The translations under genes and the position numbers were made by a program. A stretch of DNA of 64,000 nucleotides, from assembly GCA_026874595.1 (NCBI GenBank), contig CM049313.1, forward strand, positions 61,674,659 to 61,738,658, in the 5' to 3' direction. Source of the DNA: Sipunculus nudus (taxonomy: Eukaryota > Annelida > Sipuncula > Golfingiida > Sipunculidae). Shown in pieces: positions 38,795 through 50,811 of this stretch. Under the pieces are notes generated by a model. The model did no database searches and had not been told where the DNA came from. It worked only from the letters and a program-made list of their open reading frames with translations. How positions within the stretch are numbered: position 1 is the stretch's first letter; every line of letters begins with the position of its first letter.

Positions 38795-38828
38795 TTTAGC
38801 TGAGCGCCGTAACCCACAGGTCCCTTGT
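38795..38828 (+). mobile_element. 3' end relic of an AGCTCAG-type element
   Basis: TAGCTGAGCG followed by ACCCACAGGTCCCTTGTATT resembles the 3' ends at 7042-7074 and 31,133-31,165. Only the terminus is recognisable. Confidence 0.35.
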
Positions 38829-41116
38829 ATTTTTTTATTCATTGCCCAGATCACTGGTTGTGCTCGGTGACAGTTTAACATTTACATTCAGATATATTGA
38901 AACCACCTTGGTGTTATCACTTGTAAGGTAGGTGTGAAAGCTACAATGTTCAGAAACACTTTTTTCAATTCAGTTGGACACCTTGGAAATTTCCTCTATT
39001 TATTTCAGGCTCTTCAAGTGGAGTATTCTTCCTTGAAAAAAAAAAAGGTCCTGTGTGGATGACCCAGATTTGAGGTCAGCCATGAGGAAAGATTGGTGTG
39101 CATTTTGGAAATCCCCCTCACTTGGTCAAAGGGACCATCATAAAACGCCGGACATGAAAAATACATTAATTTAACAATTTTTATCAGACACTTTGATAAC
39201 CAAAAGAATAGATTGAAAGTTCATTACATGTTAATTTTTTTTGTAACTTAAATTAGTTTCATGGTCATATTTGATAATTTATTTGGAGATCTGGCCAGGA
39301 AACATTTTACTTAGGTTTGTATTTTTGAGATTATCCCTCACAACAGGGGTGTCATTGGGGCAGGTCACTGGGTGTAAACAGATCACATGATGCAGGAAGC
39401 AGTTGACTGGCTCAAGATCCTGGTCTGATAACAAACATTAGAACACTCAGCGCAAGAGTAAGCAGAACTAATATATGATAGGTGGCTGAAGGACAAATGA
39501 CTGACGTTCCCTCAAACACTACCCACAAGCAGGTCACAGGCACCACACACACCCATCTATACTCTACATGGTTACAATGAAACTGGGGTTGTCCATGCTG
39601 AAGAAACTGAGGTAATTAAACATTAGTTTACATATTATATACACCTAGCCAAAAAAATAAATGTTATATACAAATATATGATACTATGTCTGATAAACAG
39701 ATATTAAACATATCATAAAAAATTGGATTGTTTTAAAAAGCATATATATACGTATACCACAATGTAAGTTAACTGAATGTACACTCTATTACATTTTATA
39801 CAAGGCCAACACATGATTACTAGAGTTACACATATATGAATGAAAATTTTATTCTTTTATATTTTTTTTAAATATATACTTTTAAGGATGATATCAATTA
39901 TTTGTTTACATATTTTTCTTTGCTTAATTATTTTTTTATATATTTTATTAATGTTATGTATAATATCCTTGTCAGTATCAACAGTATATATTTCTCTAGA
40001 AAACAGTACCCTTATACTAACAGATGACAGGATTAAATGCATTGAGTGCATAGCATATTCATATTCACTTGGACAGAGCTGGTTACATTCATTACTGTTC
40101 AGAAGACTGAAACTAAATTATCTGACCACATTTGATCATGTGACCATAATTTTTGTATTCAGCCTAGAGGGTTCATCAGATAGAGATTTAACAGAGTTAT
40201 AAAGGTTTAATTTAAAGAGTTACATAACCTTTATGTTGTAGTAAATTCTGCATGTACTGTCAAGGGGTATATCAACTAAACTATATATAGGTCTTGAGGG
40301 TCTATCATGCTTGTATGAATGAGGTGCCTCAGGCAGGTGGGCCCGGCATTTGTTTGCAGAAATCACGCGAGTATGAGTCCATACCTTCACAATTGTTCGA
40401 ACTGAAAACCACCACATAAAACCTGTTTGCTGTGACAACCAATGGTCAGTGTTACAATGCCAGGCCCACGCACAAAATACTCTGGCCTTCCAATGTTTAA
40501 GTCTCGTGACCAGGCGGGCATTGCAATACATTAACTGTATTGCAGTCACCAAGTCAGATTTATAGAATATATTTAAATTAATATGTATCATTTATGGAAG
40601 TTAACCACAGCTTTAAAAGCATGCTTGAATCAGTTGATCCCCATGCATGTAGCTAATAATTCCATTTTTAAAATGGCAACCTTTCTTCAGATAAATTATA
40701 CATTCATGCAAAGCCACATTTTTGCTAATTTTTTGTTTGTATCAAAATTATAATTATATAATTATATTAAAGTCTGTTACTTTTTTCAAATTGTGTTTTG
40801 ATTTAAAAATTAAGGACAATTAAATAAAATTTTATTCATTATTGACTATTAAAAGATTAATTCAAGTGGAGTGGATCCTGCCAAAATCACTTAACAGACT
40901 TTAGGTATCCATCTTTATTTCTTATACTGCCAAAACACCACAAAATTATTCTGTTTTCTAAATAAGATTCATATATTCAGTAAGATGGTCATGGGAAGAG
41001 AGGCTGATTGTACTGTAGGTTATTTATATAGTTTTCTTATTACTGTTCATGATTATATTGAGTATATGTAGAGAGTAGCTTGTACACAGGGCTGACCATA
41101 GGCAGAAATGTTTTTA
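38829..41116. other. No gene supported
   Basis: A minus-strand frame of 123 codons (40,220-40,591) lies in a slightly GC-richer patch but has no motif. Within it TGCAATACA-TTAAC-TGTATTGCA (40,524-40,546) is a small perfect hairpin. The plus-strand frame at 39,840-40,202 is low-complexity AT sequence. Confidence 0.4.
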
Positions 41117-41235
41117 CAGTGGAACCTGCCTTGAAAGACCACCCATCTAATAAGACCACCTGTCGAATAAGAAAACCTGTGAATTGAGACCTCTTTTGGC
41201 CAATTCTGTGGGTGGTCTCATTTTACTCAGCTGTA
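41117..41235. mobile_element. MITE relic, CAGTGGAACCTG end
   Basis: The left end CAGTGGAACCTGCCTTGAAA and repeated AAGACCACC / GGTGGTCTCA phrases match the element at 31,708. The right end is lost. Confidence 0.5.
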
Positions 41236-42689
41236 TTGAATATTTTTCCTAGGTCTGCCAATCAGCAACAATAACAGGGCTGTGTATTGAGAGAAATGGT
41301 GATATTGATCATCAGCACTAGAATATATATAAAATATATAATTATATAATATAGTTGTATATAATATATTAAAAAATTTTCACAGTGAGGAAATTCATAA
41401 AATTTATATACTGGTTAGTAACCATGCCTGGCAACAACAAAGCCACCCTTATTAAGCAATTATCAGACAAATACAGATCCCCTGTTCAGATGAACCTAAC
41501 AAAAAATTACATATAACAACCTCACATAATATGCAGTGAAATATATGCTAGGCCAAACACCTTTGTTGCAGTGTTCTCTGTACGATGCAGTTCCAGAATT
41601 ATATCAATATATACATAATTGGTCTGATGTGAATATTTTTTTATTTCAATACTTGAGTCACTGTCTTAGTCTTAATTATGATAGCTATCAATATTTAACC
41701 ATTTTGATGCTTGAATGAGACATCAGTGCAGTTAATACTTATTCTTGTTAGAGCCGTTGACTTATCATTGTAATTTTGTATCAGTCCTCTTGCAGGGAAC
41801 CATTAGCTTAATAAAAGATATTGGTATAAGTGTTGTTGAAAAATACTTGTACTTAAATTATAAAAACATTTAATTACTTTGACAGGAAGACACAACTGTT
41901 TTATTTATTTTACTTTTATGAAATAAGGAAACATGTTCCATCAGCTGTGGTTTGGTTTAGATTATCAACAGGGTGTTTACATGAATATGTAGTTCATTAA
42001 TTATGTTTATAATGTTGTACTGACTGTTTGCATTAATCATATGGTAAACTAGCAATGACCAAGTCTGTGGTTTTTTAATAATGAGATTATACTGGCTTAA
42101 TCATATCAGATTAATGACACACACTGACAGATCAAACAACCACAGCAGTTTCTTCAAAAATCAAGTAAATGAGTCAAAAACAGTAATACAAGTGATCAAT
42201 ATAATAAAGTAATATTAAATAAATATATAGTATCTTAAAACATATGTTAAATATTCAAATGTTGTTTCTGCAAAGAATTATTAAAGTGTTAATTTAATGA
42301 TTAATTAAGAGATTAAATATCAATCATGGTGATTTATTTATAAAATGTAGGAATTATGTTTGAAGACATCAGTGTTTTAAGCTTTAAATCTCTTTACCTT
42401 TGTAAGATCTATAGATTTACTGTGGCTACTGACCAGAAATGATCCTGCTTATTGCAGGTGTAAATGTATATCCCTGCATTTGGCAAGGACCGCACTAAAT
42501 GGAGTATGTTCTGGCTTGCTGATTCAGTGTTGTTGAATAGAAAGAGAAACTGAATCGTTTACTTGGAAAATAAAGAATCGAAAGTAATGCCACCCAGGTC
42601 TGCATTATCAGTGTTTGGTCCTGGTGATGATTGTGATAATTGAATTTACGTCCTAAATATGAAGCCACGGCAGAAGTATGTTTTGGTAG
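41236..42689. other. AT-rich unique sequence, no gene seen
   Basis: Strongly AT-rich near 41,325-41,375. No repeat or exon is supported. Confidence 0.5.
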
Positions 42690-42985
42690 GGCTCCAAAAA
42701 AAGGTATGGTTCTCAGGCACGTTTTTTTCCAGAAATCATTGCTGGTGGGCCATTTTTTATTTTTTACTTCTTTTGTTTGTTTCAATAAAAAGTCACATGA
42801 TAGGCAAAAGCATAATTATAACAGAAAATCTTTGCTAAACAGGCAAAAGCACTACATAACAAAGGAAATATGATCAAAATTGTATTAATTTATCTTCTTG
42901 AAAGATGAAAATCAAAATTTTTTATGTGGCAGGGTTAAAATTGACGCGTGCATTGCTTGAGAACCATATCTTTTTTTTATTGGCC
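42690..42985. mobile_element. GGCC-ended MITE (Harbinger-like?), copy 1
   Basis: The left part CCAAAAAAAGGTATGGTTCT continues CAGGCAC. The right part GCTTGAGAACCATATCTTTT continues to TTATTGGCC, its inverse. The interior phrases GGCAAAAGCA, CACTACATAA and CTTGAAAGATGAAAATCAAA are shared with the copy at 53,202-53,488. No intact target duplication is seen in this copy. Short open frames across it are not genes. Confidence 0.65.
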
Positions 42986-45900
42986 TTAAACTTTGTGGTT
43001 TGAGATTGACATTGTATAGCATACTTGAATGGCAATCAACATTCAGAAAAACTGTCTTTTCACCTATATATATTATAGAAAGGGGCCAATGATAAATCAA
43101 TGCTCAGTCACTAGTGGACATGAATTTATAGGCTTGGCTGTAGAAGAGATGCGGGTGCCCTCTGGTGTGCACATTTTGTACCTTTGAATAATAAATAAAT
43201 AACAATTGATCCATTACTAGGAGATGAACTTTTTGATTAAAAATAATGTTTTTATAATCAGTGGACCTTTACTTATGATCTTTTACCTTCAGAAGTTTAA
43301 TGCACTTTTTGTTACTTTTATAAAATATGTTAATTTGTTACAAGTTGGTTTTGTGCGTGTGTTTACCCGAAATATATTCTTTTTTTATTAGCTTTGCTCT
43401 TTTTATATGTATTGCAATATGTTTTAAAAGTTTAAGAGTGCTGATGTAGTTTTCTGCTATATAGATAAATTATAATTATTATCATTAATTTTATTATTAA
43501 TACATGATGAGAGAGATGACAGACAGATATAGATTTTATTCATGGGAGCTAAGTTACATGAATGTATGTCAGTCATTGTGTACTTGAAATGTACGGATTT
43601 TATAGCACATTATTTAAAATTAAAAAGACTTTATTCTACTAATTCTGTCAACTCAACACATAACAGTATCATTATTCAGAAACAGTATATATTCAAGTAA
43701 GATAGCATACCAGACTTATTAAACTGCCAGATGTGACATCCAGTGGACATTTAGTTGAACTAGTTGTTGTGTGTGAACCTGAGTCTCGGTACTTCTTGCA
43801 TGCTGCTATATTAAAGGGATATGATTACTCTAGGGAGATATTATCAGACAAATTAAGGTCCTCATAGTGGTTATGAAAAGAACAAGATTTATATTTAGAT
43901 GGCAGTATTACAAGATTATTTTGCTCCATGTGATTAACATTGCCAGTAATTAACCTGTACATTGACTTATGACTTTTAAATCATTGTTATCTCTGGTAAG
44001 AAGACAGAATCATTTTCAATCTATTTTTGTGTATTTTACATACTAGATTTATTCAACTGCATTTGAGTTTCATATACCGGTACCTTATCACTGCATATGG
44101 TGATCTGTGCTCTACACTACTGTGGACATTGGATATTTTACTGGCAGACCACCCATATTGGCCTCGTGAATAAATAACATTTTAAATGTGTACATTTTTC
44201 TCAGAGATTTGTAAACTAGTACTAGTAGCAGGTTTTTCACTGCTCTTCAACAGAAATTTAAAAAAAAAATCTTTAAAAATTTTTTTTGGGGTATAATAAT
44301 TAATTGAGTATTTATAATGAAAGTCATGACACAAGTTATGATATTTGAAATTTGGACTAAAAACACTAATGGAATTTTACCCAGATTTCAGGTCTACATA
44401 ATGCCATTATTATAAATGACCTTGCCTGAACATGACAAGTTTGTACTCATGCACTTTGACCATGAAGAATGATCTTGGAATTATTTGACCTTGGGTCTAG
44501 CAGCAGTAAGTTGTTTGGTCCAACTCACCGTTCACAAATCTAAGTACTGTTATTATTTGGACTTAAGTCTTGTGGTATGCTATTTGATCATACCTGTCAA
44601 GGCCAGGGTACAGTCACCAACAGGACAGTCAACTTGAATATTTACTAGTGTCAAGAGGATCAGATTCCATGTGAAACCCTCTCACATTTTCACCCCAGCA
44701 ATGTTAGTGTACACATACCCAGAATCCCATGAGTCTGCCAGAGGCGATGTTTGTTGCTATGGTGGTTGTTTGTCCACTTGACCTTGATGTTGACACATGG
44801 TTTGTGTATATTGTTTTCATGTATTCATCACCATAGAGAGCAATTTTACCTGTCAGAGACTAGGTAACAAATGTAACTGACCTTTTATGTACAATATATG
44901 GACTGAACTCAATAATCCATGCAGATAGCAGCAAGGAGACTTAGGATTGCCTATATACAGGGAACAGTATATGACCAGTCAATCTTGAGATTGCCTTCAA
45001 TGCCACTCTGGTCAGACTTTAATAATCATGCCATTATGATCACTACATCAAAGGCTCTATTGACCTCAAACTGTCACCTTTTCATTACTGCTTATTTCCT
45101 CCTAGTAAATGACTTGGAAATCGTAATCCATCCACAAACCCAGTTCACTACCTGGGAAAAAACCCACATAATATTCAGTCATTTCTATTGAAGCATATAG
45201 AAGAATTAATTCAGCTTTAAATCTGGTACATACCCTGGCTTTATTATATTTGAGCCCTAGGTATTCACCTAGGAATAAAAATTCAATCATGTACCATTAA
45301 AGGAGGCACTGTGGTGTATAACGCCTATGAGACATGAGGCAGCTATGTTTTTCTCACTGTCGTTATTAATATTACTTTGATAATTATGAATATAAGCAAT
45401 GGTTGATTAAAGGAAACAAAATTCTCTTTCACACCTGGATAGTTTCCAGTCCTTCATGACTCTATTGCTGTAACTCTTCTCTAATAACCGGCATAATCCT
45501 GCTAATGCATCGAGAAATATGAAAAACGTAAGATTATATGTTCATATACTGGTATGAAAAAAGGACAGTTGATCACTGTGATTAAAGTTCCTCAGGATGA
45601 GGCAGGAAATGTATGTTCCTCTATTTTCTGTTAAAATTCTTTCTTTGCAGAAAATATTTTCAACAATTTTCACTTGTATTTCTCTGATTAAAATAATAGA
45701 ATAAAAATGTTTTCCTCCATAGCTGTTCTATAAGCTTTGTCTTTTTGTGACAGTACACAGAGGTTCAGGTATTTGATTGATTGGTTCATTAGTTTAAGTT
45801 GCTCAAGATATCAGACTTCATTTGACTGATAAAGGGCCTAGTATATTAAAATTTCTCATAGTTAGAAATGTGCCTTCAGACACTTTGCTGTTAAGCATTT

Positions 45901-46668
45901 GCTGTTAAAGCATAAGAAAATAATTGTATATGAAAATATGGCAGTTTAATTATCATCGCACTAGAATATACGAAACAGAAAAAAAAATATCTGTGATTCT
46001 GGACTAACAAGTACTAAACACAACCCCGATATCTCTGAAACAGAATGCTCATTAACTTGTCTTTCACAAACACCTCAGTGCCTCAAAGCAGACATTGAAG
46101 CTCATGACAAGGGAAGTTGAATATGAAACATTAAGGATAATCTGAGTGAGAGATTATAAGGGGTGGTTTACTGAGGAATTATGGTATTTCTCGATCTAAG
46201 ATAACTGTACCAAAATATGTAGTCTAAGACTACATGATTACCTCCTCGAGGTTAATTGTCAAATTTTCTTTTGTTTTACAGTGGCATGGTTTACCAGTGT
46301 GGTTTACAGGTGAGCACTAGCGCAAAGATGACCCCATGCAATATACCTATACCCAATCCCTAACCCTCGGCTGAAAGTGACACAAAGAGAAGCTCTCATG
46401 ATAATATAAATTCCTTCAGTTAAAAATATGGTGAACTAGATTACTTCCAAAATATAAAGAATTGTACCTTTTGGGTTATCCTAACCTGCCAAAAAAATTC
46501 ATTAAAATCTGTACAAACAAAAATTGCTGACAGACAAACCAACAACAAACCAAGGGAATAAAATATCTCACCACCTGGGGATGGGGGGGGGGGGAATAGT
46601 TTTATAAATCTGAGAACCTTATATTTAACTCATGATCAGATAGGGCAGATTGTAGTATATACTTACCA
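42986..46668. other. No gene supported
   Basis: Mostly unique AT-rich sequence. A perfect inverted repeat ATGTAGTCT-A-AGACTACAT lies at 46,217-46,235 and a G run at about 46,583-46,594. Open frames at 44,919-45,290 overlap on both strands and carry no motif. Confidence 0.45.
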
Positions 46669-47010
46669 GCTTCTGTGGCTCAGGGGTAGAGCACAGGAGT
46701 CAAAGCCAGGATATCCCAAGTTTTAATCTCCACTGTGGAGGTGAGTTTTTTCATGGTTAATTCCAACCCAGTGCTGCAGTGCTCTGCAGGCTTAATTGGA
46801 AGGCCAAATGGCTGTGTTTGACTCACAAATGAGTGTGCTTTTCCGGGGTTCCTTGGTGGTGTGACCCAGCTATAGGGAGGATTTCACACCCAGGGCCTGT
46901 AGGTGTAGTAGTTACCAGGCCTGGTTAACACCAGGATAAAACTTGAGAGGAAGCACGTGATACTGCCCTGTCACATAGTCCTAAACTGGAATGGAATTCT
47001 GCAGATTTAC
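46669..47010 (+). mobile_element. tRNA-derived SINE, copy 1
   Basis: The head GCTTCTGTGGCTCAGGGGTA then GAGCACAGGAGT has an A-box-like segment. A B-box-like AGTTTTAATCTCC is at 46,719-46,731, at tRNA spacing. The body (GCTCTGCAGGCTTAAT, GGGGTTCCTTG, GACCCAGC, CAGGGCC, AGGCCTGGTTAACACCAG, ACTGCCCTGTCA, GAATTCTGCAGAT) is shared in order with 60,982-61,330. The 3' boundary is approximate. Confidence 0.75.
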
Positions 47011-48708
47011 ATATACTTTACATATACCAACAAAAAAACATTAAAAAAAAGATTGTGGTTAATATTGATGGGTGTATGTCAATTAATTACAAAACAACTA
47101 GGAAGAGGTAGTTAAAACAACAAAATGTTGATGAGACCAAACATTGATGTTTTAATTAGTATTAATGAAAAAAACCCACCTGCATGGCCTAGATAAATTG
47201 CCCAATTTACCATTTATATATCCATTGGTTCAGAATAATGTTAAAATCTGATCAGGAAAAGTATATCAAAATCATGTATGAGAGAGAATATTAACAAATA
47301 CACAAGATAAACAGAAAAACAGATAATCAAATTTGTAAAATGTGTTTCATACATATACATATATTTACAAATACACTGCACTGAGACAGAAAATGTCTCT
47401 ATTTGCAGTGGATTTCATCTTTACTGTTTATAAGCCTTTTTGGCTGAGTGTATATTTAAATTGAATAGAGCGCAGGACACATGACTTACTGATATTTATA
47501 TTTACTTCACATAAGTTCTGTCTATATGCCTGTGTTTTTGTATGTCTTGTTGCAAGATGGCTTAAAATTTACAATTTGCATGAAAGTATTGGTAAATGCA
47601 GCTCATTGTTTAATTAGGTCATTCAGATGGGATACTGGTTCAGTGGATAGGCCAGGTGCCCGTTTTCACAGCAGCTGATACTAGGATCCCTGTACAGGCA
47701 TCTTCTTTATGATAAATTGTCCATTCTCTTAAATATACATGCATATATAAATGATCAACCATGGAAATGGTATTTGCTCTTCACTCTGAGCTTTAATTCT
47801 TTTCTGCCTGTGGAAGTAGATATATGTTTATTTAAGATAAGGATATGACATATATTGATCAAGGGGGGGGGGGGGGGGTTGCATTATGTGCTATATCAAA
47901 GATATGTACATTGCTGAAGGACACTGGCAGGAGGTAATTCAGCTACACCTCATTAACCTTACCAGGAGCGTTTTACTGGCCACCTGTTGTTGCTGAGACA
48001 GATCAGCAGTTGGACTGTTTGTATAGTGAACTACATGGTGATACCTGTTTGGGGGTGTGTTTATATATGTATATATATATGCTTGGGCTACTCTTACCAT
48101 CACTCCACATACCTGTACACAATGAAACTAAGTTCATCAAAGAGCAGAAGGTAAATGGTTCATGTATTTGTGAGACATAAAAACTGTTAATGTTAAAGCT
48201 TGTTTTATTATCACTACAAATCAACTCATGTCTGCTTTAATTCTTAATTAATGGTTTGAAAGTTATTTAGGTTAATTAGTTCATGAGTTATTCTATGAGA
48301 AGATATAGCTCTTTTGTTTGTGTCCAATTCCTGGTTAATGCTGTCTCTGACGTTAAATCACTGCATTATCTTTCATCACAGGCAGTCTTAAAAAAAAACT
48401 CCTTTTATTTGAGGAAGTTTCAAAGTAAATCTTGAATTTCATTTATGTACCTAGATTTTGAAACCTTCTTTAGAAATAACCTTTATTCAAATTACATAAA
48501 CATGCAACCGTGATAAATAAAAAAAAAACTTTAATTTAAATTAACTTCCATGGAGATCATCAATTAATTTCATGTTCAGTTTACAGTTTGATTAACAGAG
48601 TGATAGAAATGTTTTGGAAATTTCTTGATTTTGAGAATCAAGGAAACAAAGATAAAGAGAAAGAAATACTTGATTTGACATAAAGTTATGCACTATTACA
48701 TGTATATA
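47011..48708. other. No gene; G run
   Basis: A run of 16 G residues lies at 47,863-47,878. Short TA runs are near 48,062-48,080. No exon or repeat end is supported. Confidence 0.5.
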
Positions 48709-48850
48709 TGTTACACCCCGATTGTGAAATTGCCCATTTCATGTAATAGAGAAATTTTTTGCCCAGTTCATGAAATGGGCAACCACTTTGCCCATTTCAT
48801 GTAATGGGCAAAATGACAAAACTCTACTTGCCCATTTCATGAAATGGGCA
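48709..48850 (+). repeat. Left TIR with four palindromic units
   Basis: After the 20-odd terminal bases, the TIR holds one degenerate unit (48,731-48,750) and three good 22-bp units at 48,760-48,781, 48,789-48,810 and 48,829-48,850. A perfect unit is the 11-base half TGCCCATTTCA joined to its own reverse complement. Spacer sequences (AACCACTT, AAATGACAAA) are also conserved in the right TIR. Confidence 0.9.
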
Positions 48851-48919
48851 ACTAGACAATCGACGGTTTACTCCTCGATTCTGTAAGGAATGGTAAACCA
48901 TTTGAATGGATTCTTCTGA

Positions 48920-50143
48920 TTAATTGAAAGATCCAGGAAGGAGACTGCTTCTGGTGCTGTCGTAAGACCACTTACAGTTGAAGATCTTAACGAAAGGGCC
49001 CAAGTTGACTTAATGGACATGCAGACCGTGAAGGATGGAAGTTACAAATTCATCCTGCACTATGTGGAGTACCTCACGAAGTTCCATGTGATTCCCCCTT
49101 TGAAATCAAAGACAGCAGGTGAAGTTGCAAATGAACTGCTGTACATCTTCCTAGATTTTGGAGCCCCACACGTGCTTCAGTCAGACAACGGCAGGGAGTT
49201 CACAGCTCAAGTTATACAGGAACTACGCACTCTTTGGCCTGAACTTGTTCTCGTCAACGGTCGTCCTAGACATCCACAGAGCCAGGGATCCGTGGAAAGA
49301 AGCAATGGCGACATGAAGTCAAAGCTGATTGCATGGATGAGGGACAATAACAGTACTAAGTGGAGCTATATACCCTCTGAGGGTCAAGTGATATATGTTC
49401 TTCGAGAGCCGGACATTGTTACAAATATTCTTCCAGAGGACAGTGCTGACCAAGAACTTGGTGACAAGCCTTCCTCTACTGCAGACGTGATCACCACTGT
49501 GACTCCTGAAACTGTGTGTGACAAGGCCCAGACATCAAATTGCAAAAGAGCTCGAACTGAATCCATTGCTGAACAAGAACCTTCCTGTAGTGTGGATATT
49601 GGTACAACTGTGACTCCGGAAACTACAAGTGACAACACTGAGACATCAAATGAGACAGAACATCCAGCCAAACGAGCAAGGACTGCAGCTTCTGCTTGAA
49701 TCAAACATCAAGCATCCCGCATGCTGGCTCGCAGCACACGTTCACTTAAAGCCCTAGGACTTGAAGTTGGAGACAATGTGGCAGTACCTGTATCACAGTT
49801 CGACAGAAGCAAAGATGACCCACCTAATGTTATTGGAGTTGTCCTCTCAGCTGATGAATCAGGATATACAGTTGGCACAAGGAGTGATATTATAAGGGGA
49901 AAGATGGCCCGAAACCAGTTAGAATTTATTCAGTTCAGTGGTCTAAAAGCAGAGGATGTTCCAGCTGAGCAGCTTACTTTGCATGAAATTGTCAGAGCAC
50001 AGAGTGTTTGTGGAGGCCAGGGTTTCAAGAGATGTCACTGTAAGAAAAACTGTCTAAGTTATAGATGTTCCTGCTTTAAGGCCGGACTGAGATGCAATAG
50101 TGCATGTCACACCTCAAAGTGTTGTGAAAACGTGGACAAGTAA
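48920..50143 (+). pseudogene. Integrase (rve)-CXC transposase, 5' truncated, in-frame stop
   Basis: The frame is open from 48,920, before the first methionine at 49,013. Upstream codons give RPLTVEDLNERAQVDLMDMQ, holding the first catalytic Asp. The second is in LQSDNGREF and the Glu in SQGSVERSNG, with 36 residues between them, so the DDE triad is visible. After residues NNSTKWSY the usual end of the integrase core seems to be missing, probably an internal deletion. A low-complexity part with repeated TTVTPET and KRART basic clusters follows. A TGA at 49,697-49,699 interrupts the frame, and the same frame resumes with EVGDNVAVPVSQFDRSK and a cysteine motif (CHCKKNCLSYRCSCF, CNSACHTSKCC) like the Tesmin/TSO1 CXC domain. 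This integrase-plus-CXC pairing is known from KRBA2/SCAND3-like transposon proteins. No N-terminal zinc-binding domain is seen. Confidence 0.8.
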
Positions 50144-50639
50144 ATATTTAGATACTTGGATAATCTGGGGCGCTGTTCTTGTGTTTGTGAAGGGACATAT
50201 TATGATAAACACGTGATTACATTGAGTGACTCAGTGACGCCTCAACTTTATGAAAATACTATCCAAATGTTATGAAAAGTATGGTGAAACGTTCAAAAAT
50301 GCCTTTCTGTTGATGGGGCATAATATGATATATAAATGAGTGACTCAGTGACTCCGTATATTTATGAAAATGTTTTGAAAAATGGTGATATGTCCAAATA
50401 TGTCCAGATATAACCATGTGCTTACATTGAATGATTCAGTGACAATGATATACCCATAGTGAGTTATAGTGAATTATAGTGAATTGTTCATATGTTTATA
50501 CCAAAAATAAAGTGCAGCTAATTATACCAATGTTCTGTTATCATTTGACACTGATAGGATTAACTTGACATGCATGGATGCGTCGGTATGCCTGATTTTG
50601 TGTGATCAGAATCGATGAGAGATCTGTCAGTTTTGGAGG

Positions 50640-50811
50640 TGCCCATTTCATGAAATGGGCAACAGTATTCTTGCCCATTTCATGAAATGGGCAGCTGAAT
50701 TTAGTCATTTTGCCCATTACATGAAATGGGCAAAGTGGTTGCCCATTTTATGAACTGGGCAAAATCATTGCCCATAACATGAAATGGGCAATTTCACAAT
50801 CGGGGGTAACA
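50640..50811 (-). repeat. Right TIR with five palindromic units
   Basis: The 22-bp units lie at 50,640-50,661, 50,672-50,693, 50,711-50,732, 50,740-50,761 and 50,769-50,790. Two are perfect palindromes; the others differ by one or two bases. The order and spacers mirror the left TIR, with one extra unit on the inner side. These are likely transposase binding sites (inference). Confidence 0.9.

Larger units (their letters stand above)
48709..50811 (+). mobile_element. Ginger/GIN-class DDE-integrase DNA transposon, decayed copy
   Basis: The element is 2103 bp. The left end reads TGTTACACCCCGATTGTGAA and the right end, on the other strand, TGTTACCCCCGATTGTGAA. TATA flanks both sides (48,705-48,708 and 50,812-50,815), though the target is AT-repetitive and up to six bases match. 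TGTNR-type termini and a short 4-bp duplication are described for Ginger DNA transposons (family knowledge). Both TIRs hold several 22-bp palindromes. The interior encodes an integrase-like protein with a C-terminal CXC motif and no reverse transcriptase, protease or capsid part. After the coding region, TGAGTGACTCAGTGAC-like phrases recur at about 50,223, 50,337 and 50,428. Both ends are preserved, but the gene is broken, so the copy is not autonomous. Confidence 0.82.

Noticed and set aside
40220-40591. 123-residue minus-strand protein
   Set aside because: No domain, signal peptide, start context or splice signals; base composition is not clearly coding. Could be chance in a GC-richer patch.
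46669-46745. Functional tRNA gene
   Set aside because: Box B is degenerate, the arms do not pair fully, and the same head plus body recurs at 60,982, which marks it as a SINE.
49384-49704. 106-codon minus-strand open frame
   Set aside because: It is the antisense shadow of the transposase linker region.
48709-50811. Endogenous retrovirus or LTR retrotransposon
   Set aside because: Only an integrase-like domain is present; ends are inverted, not direct, and no protease, reverse transcriptase, RNase H, capsid or envelope part was seen.
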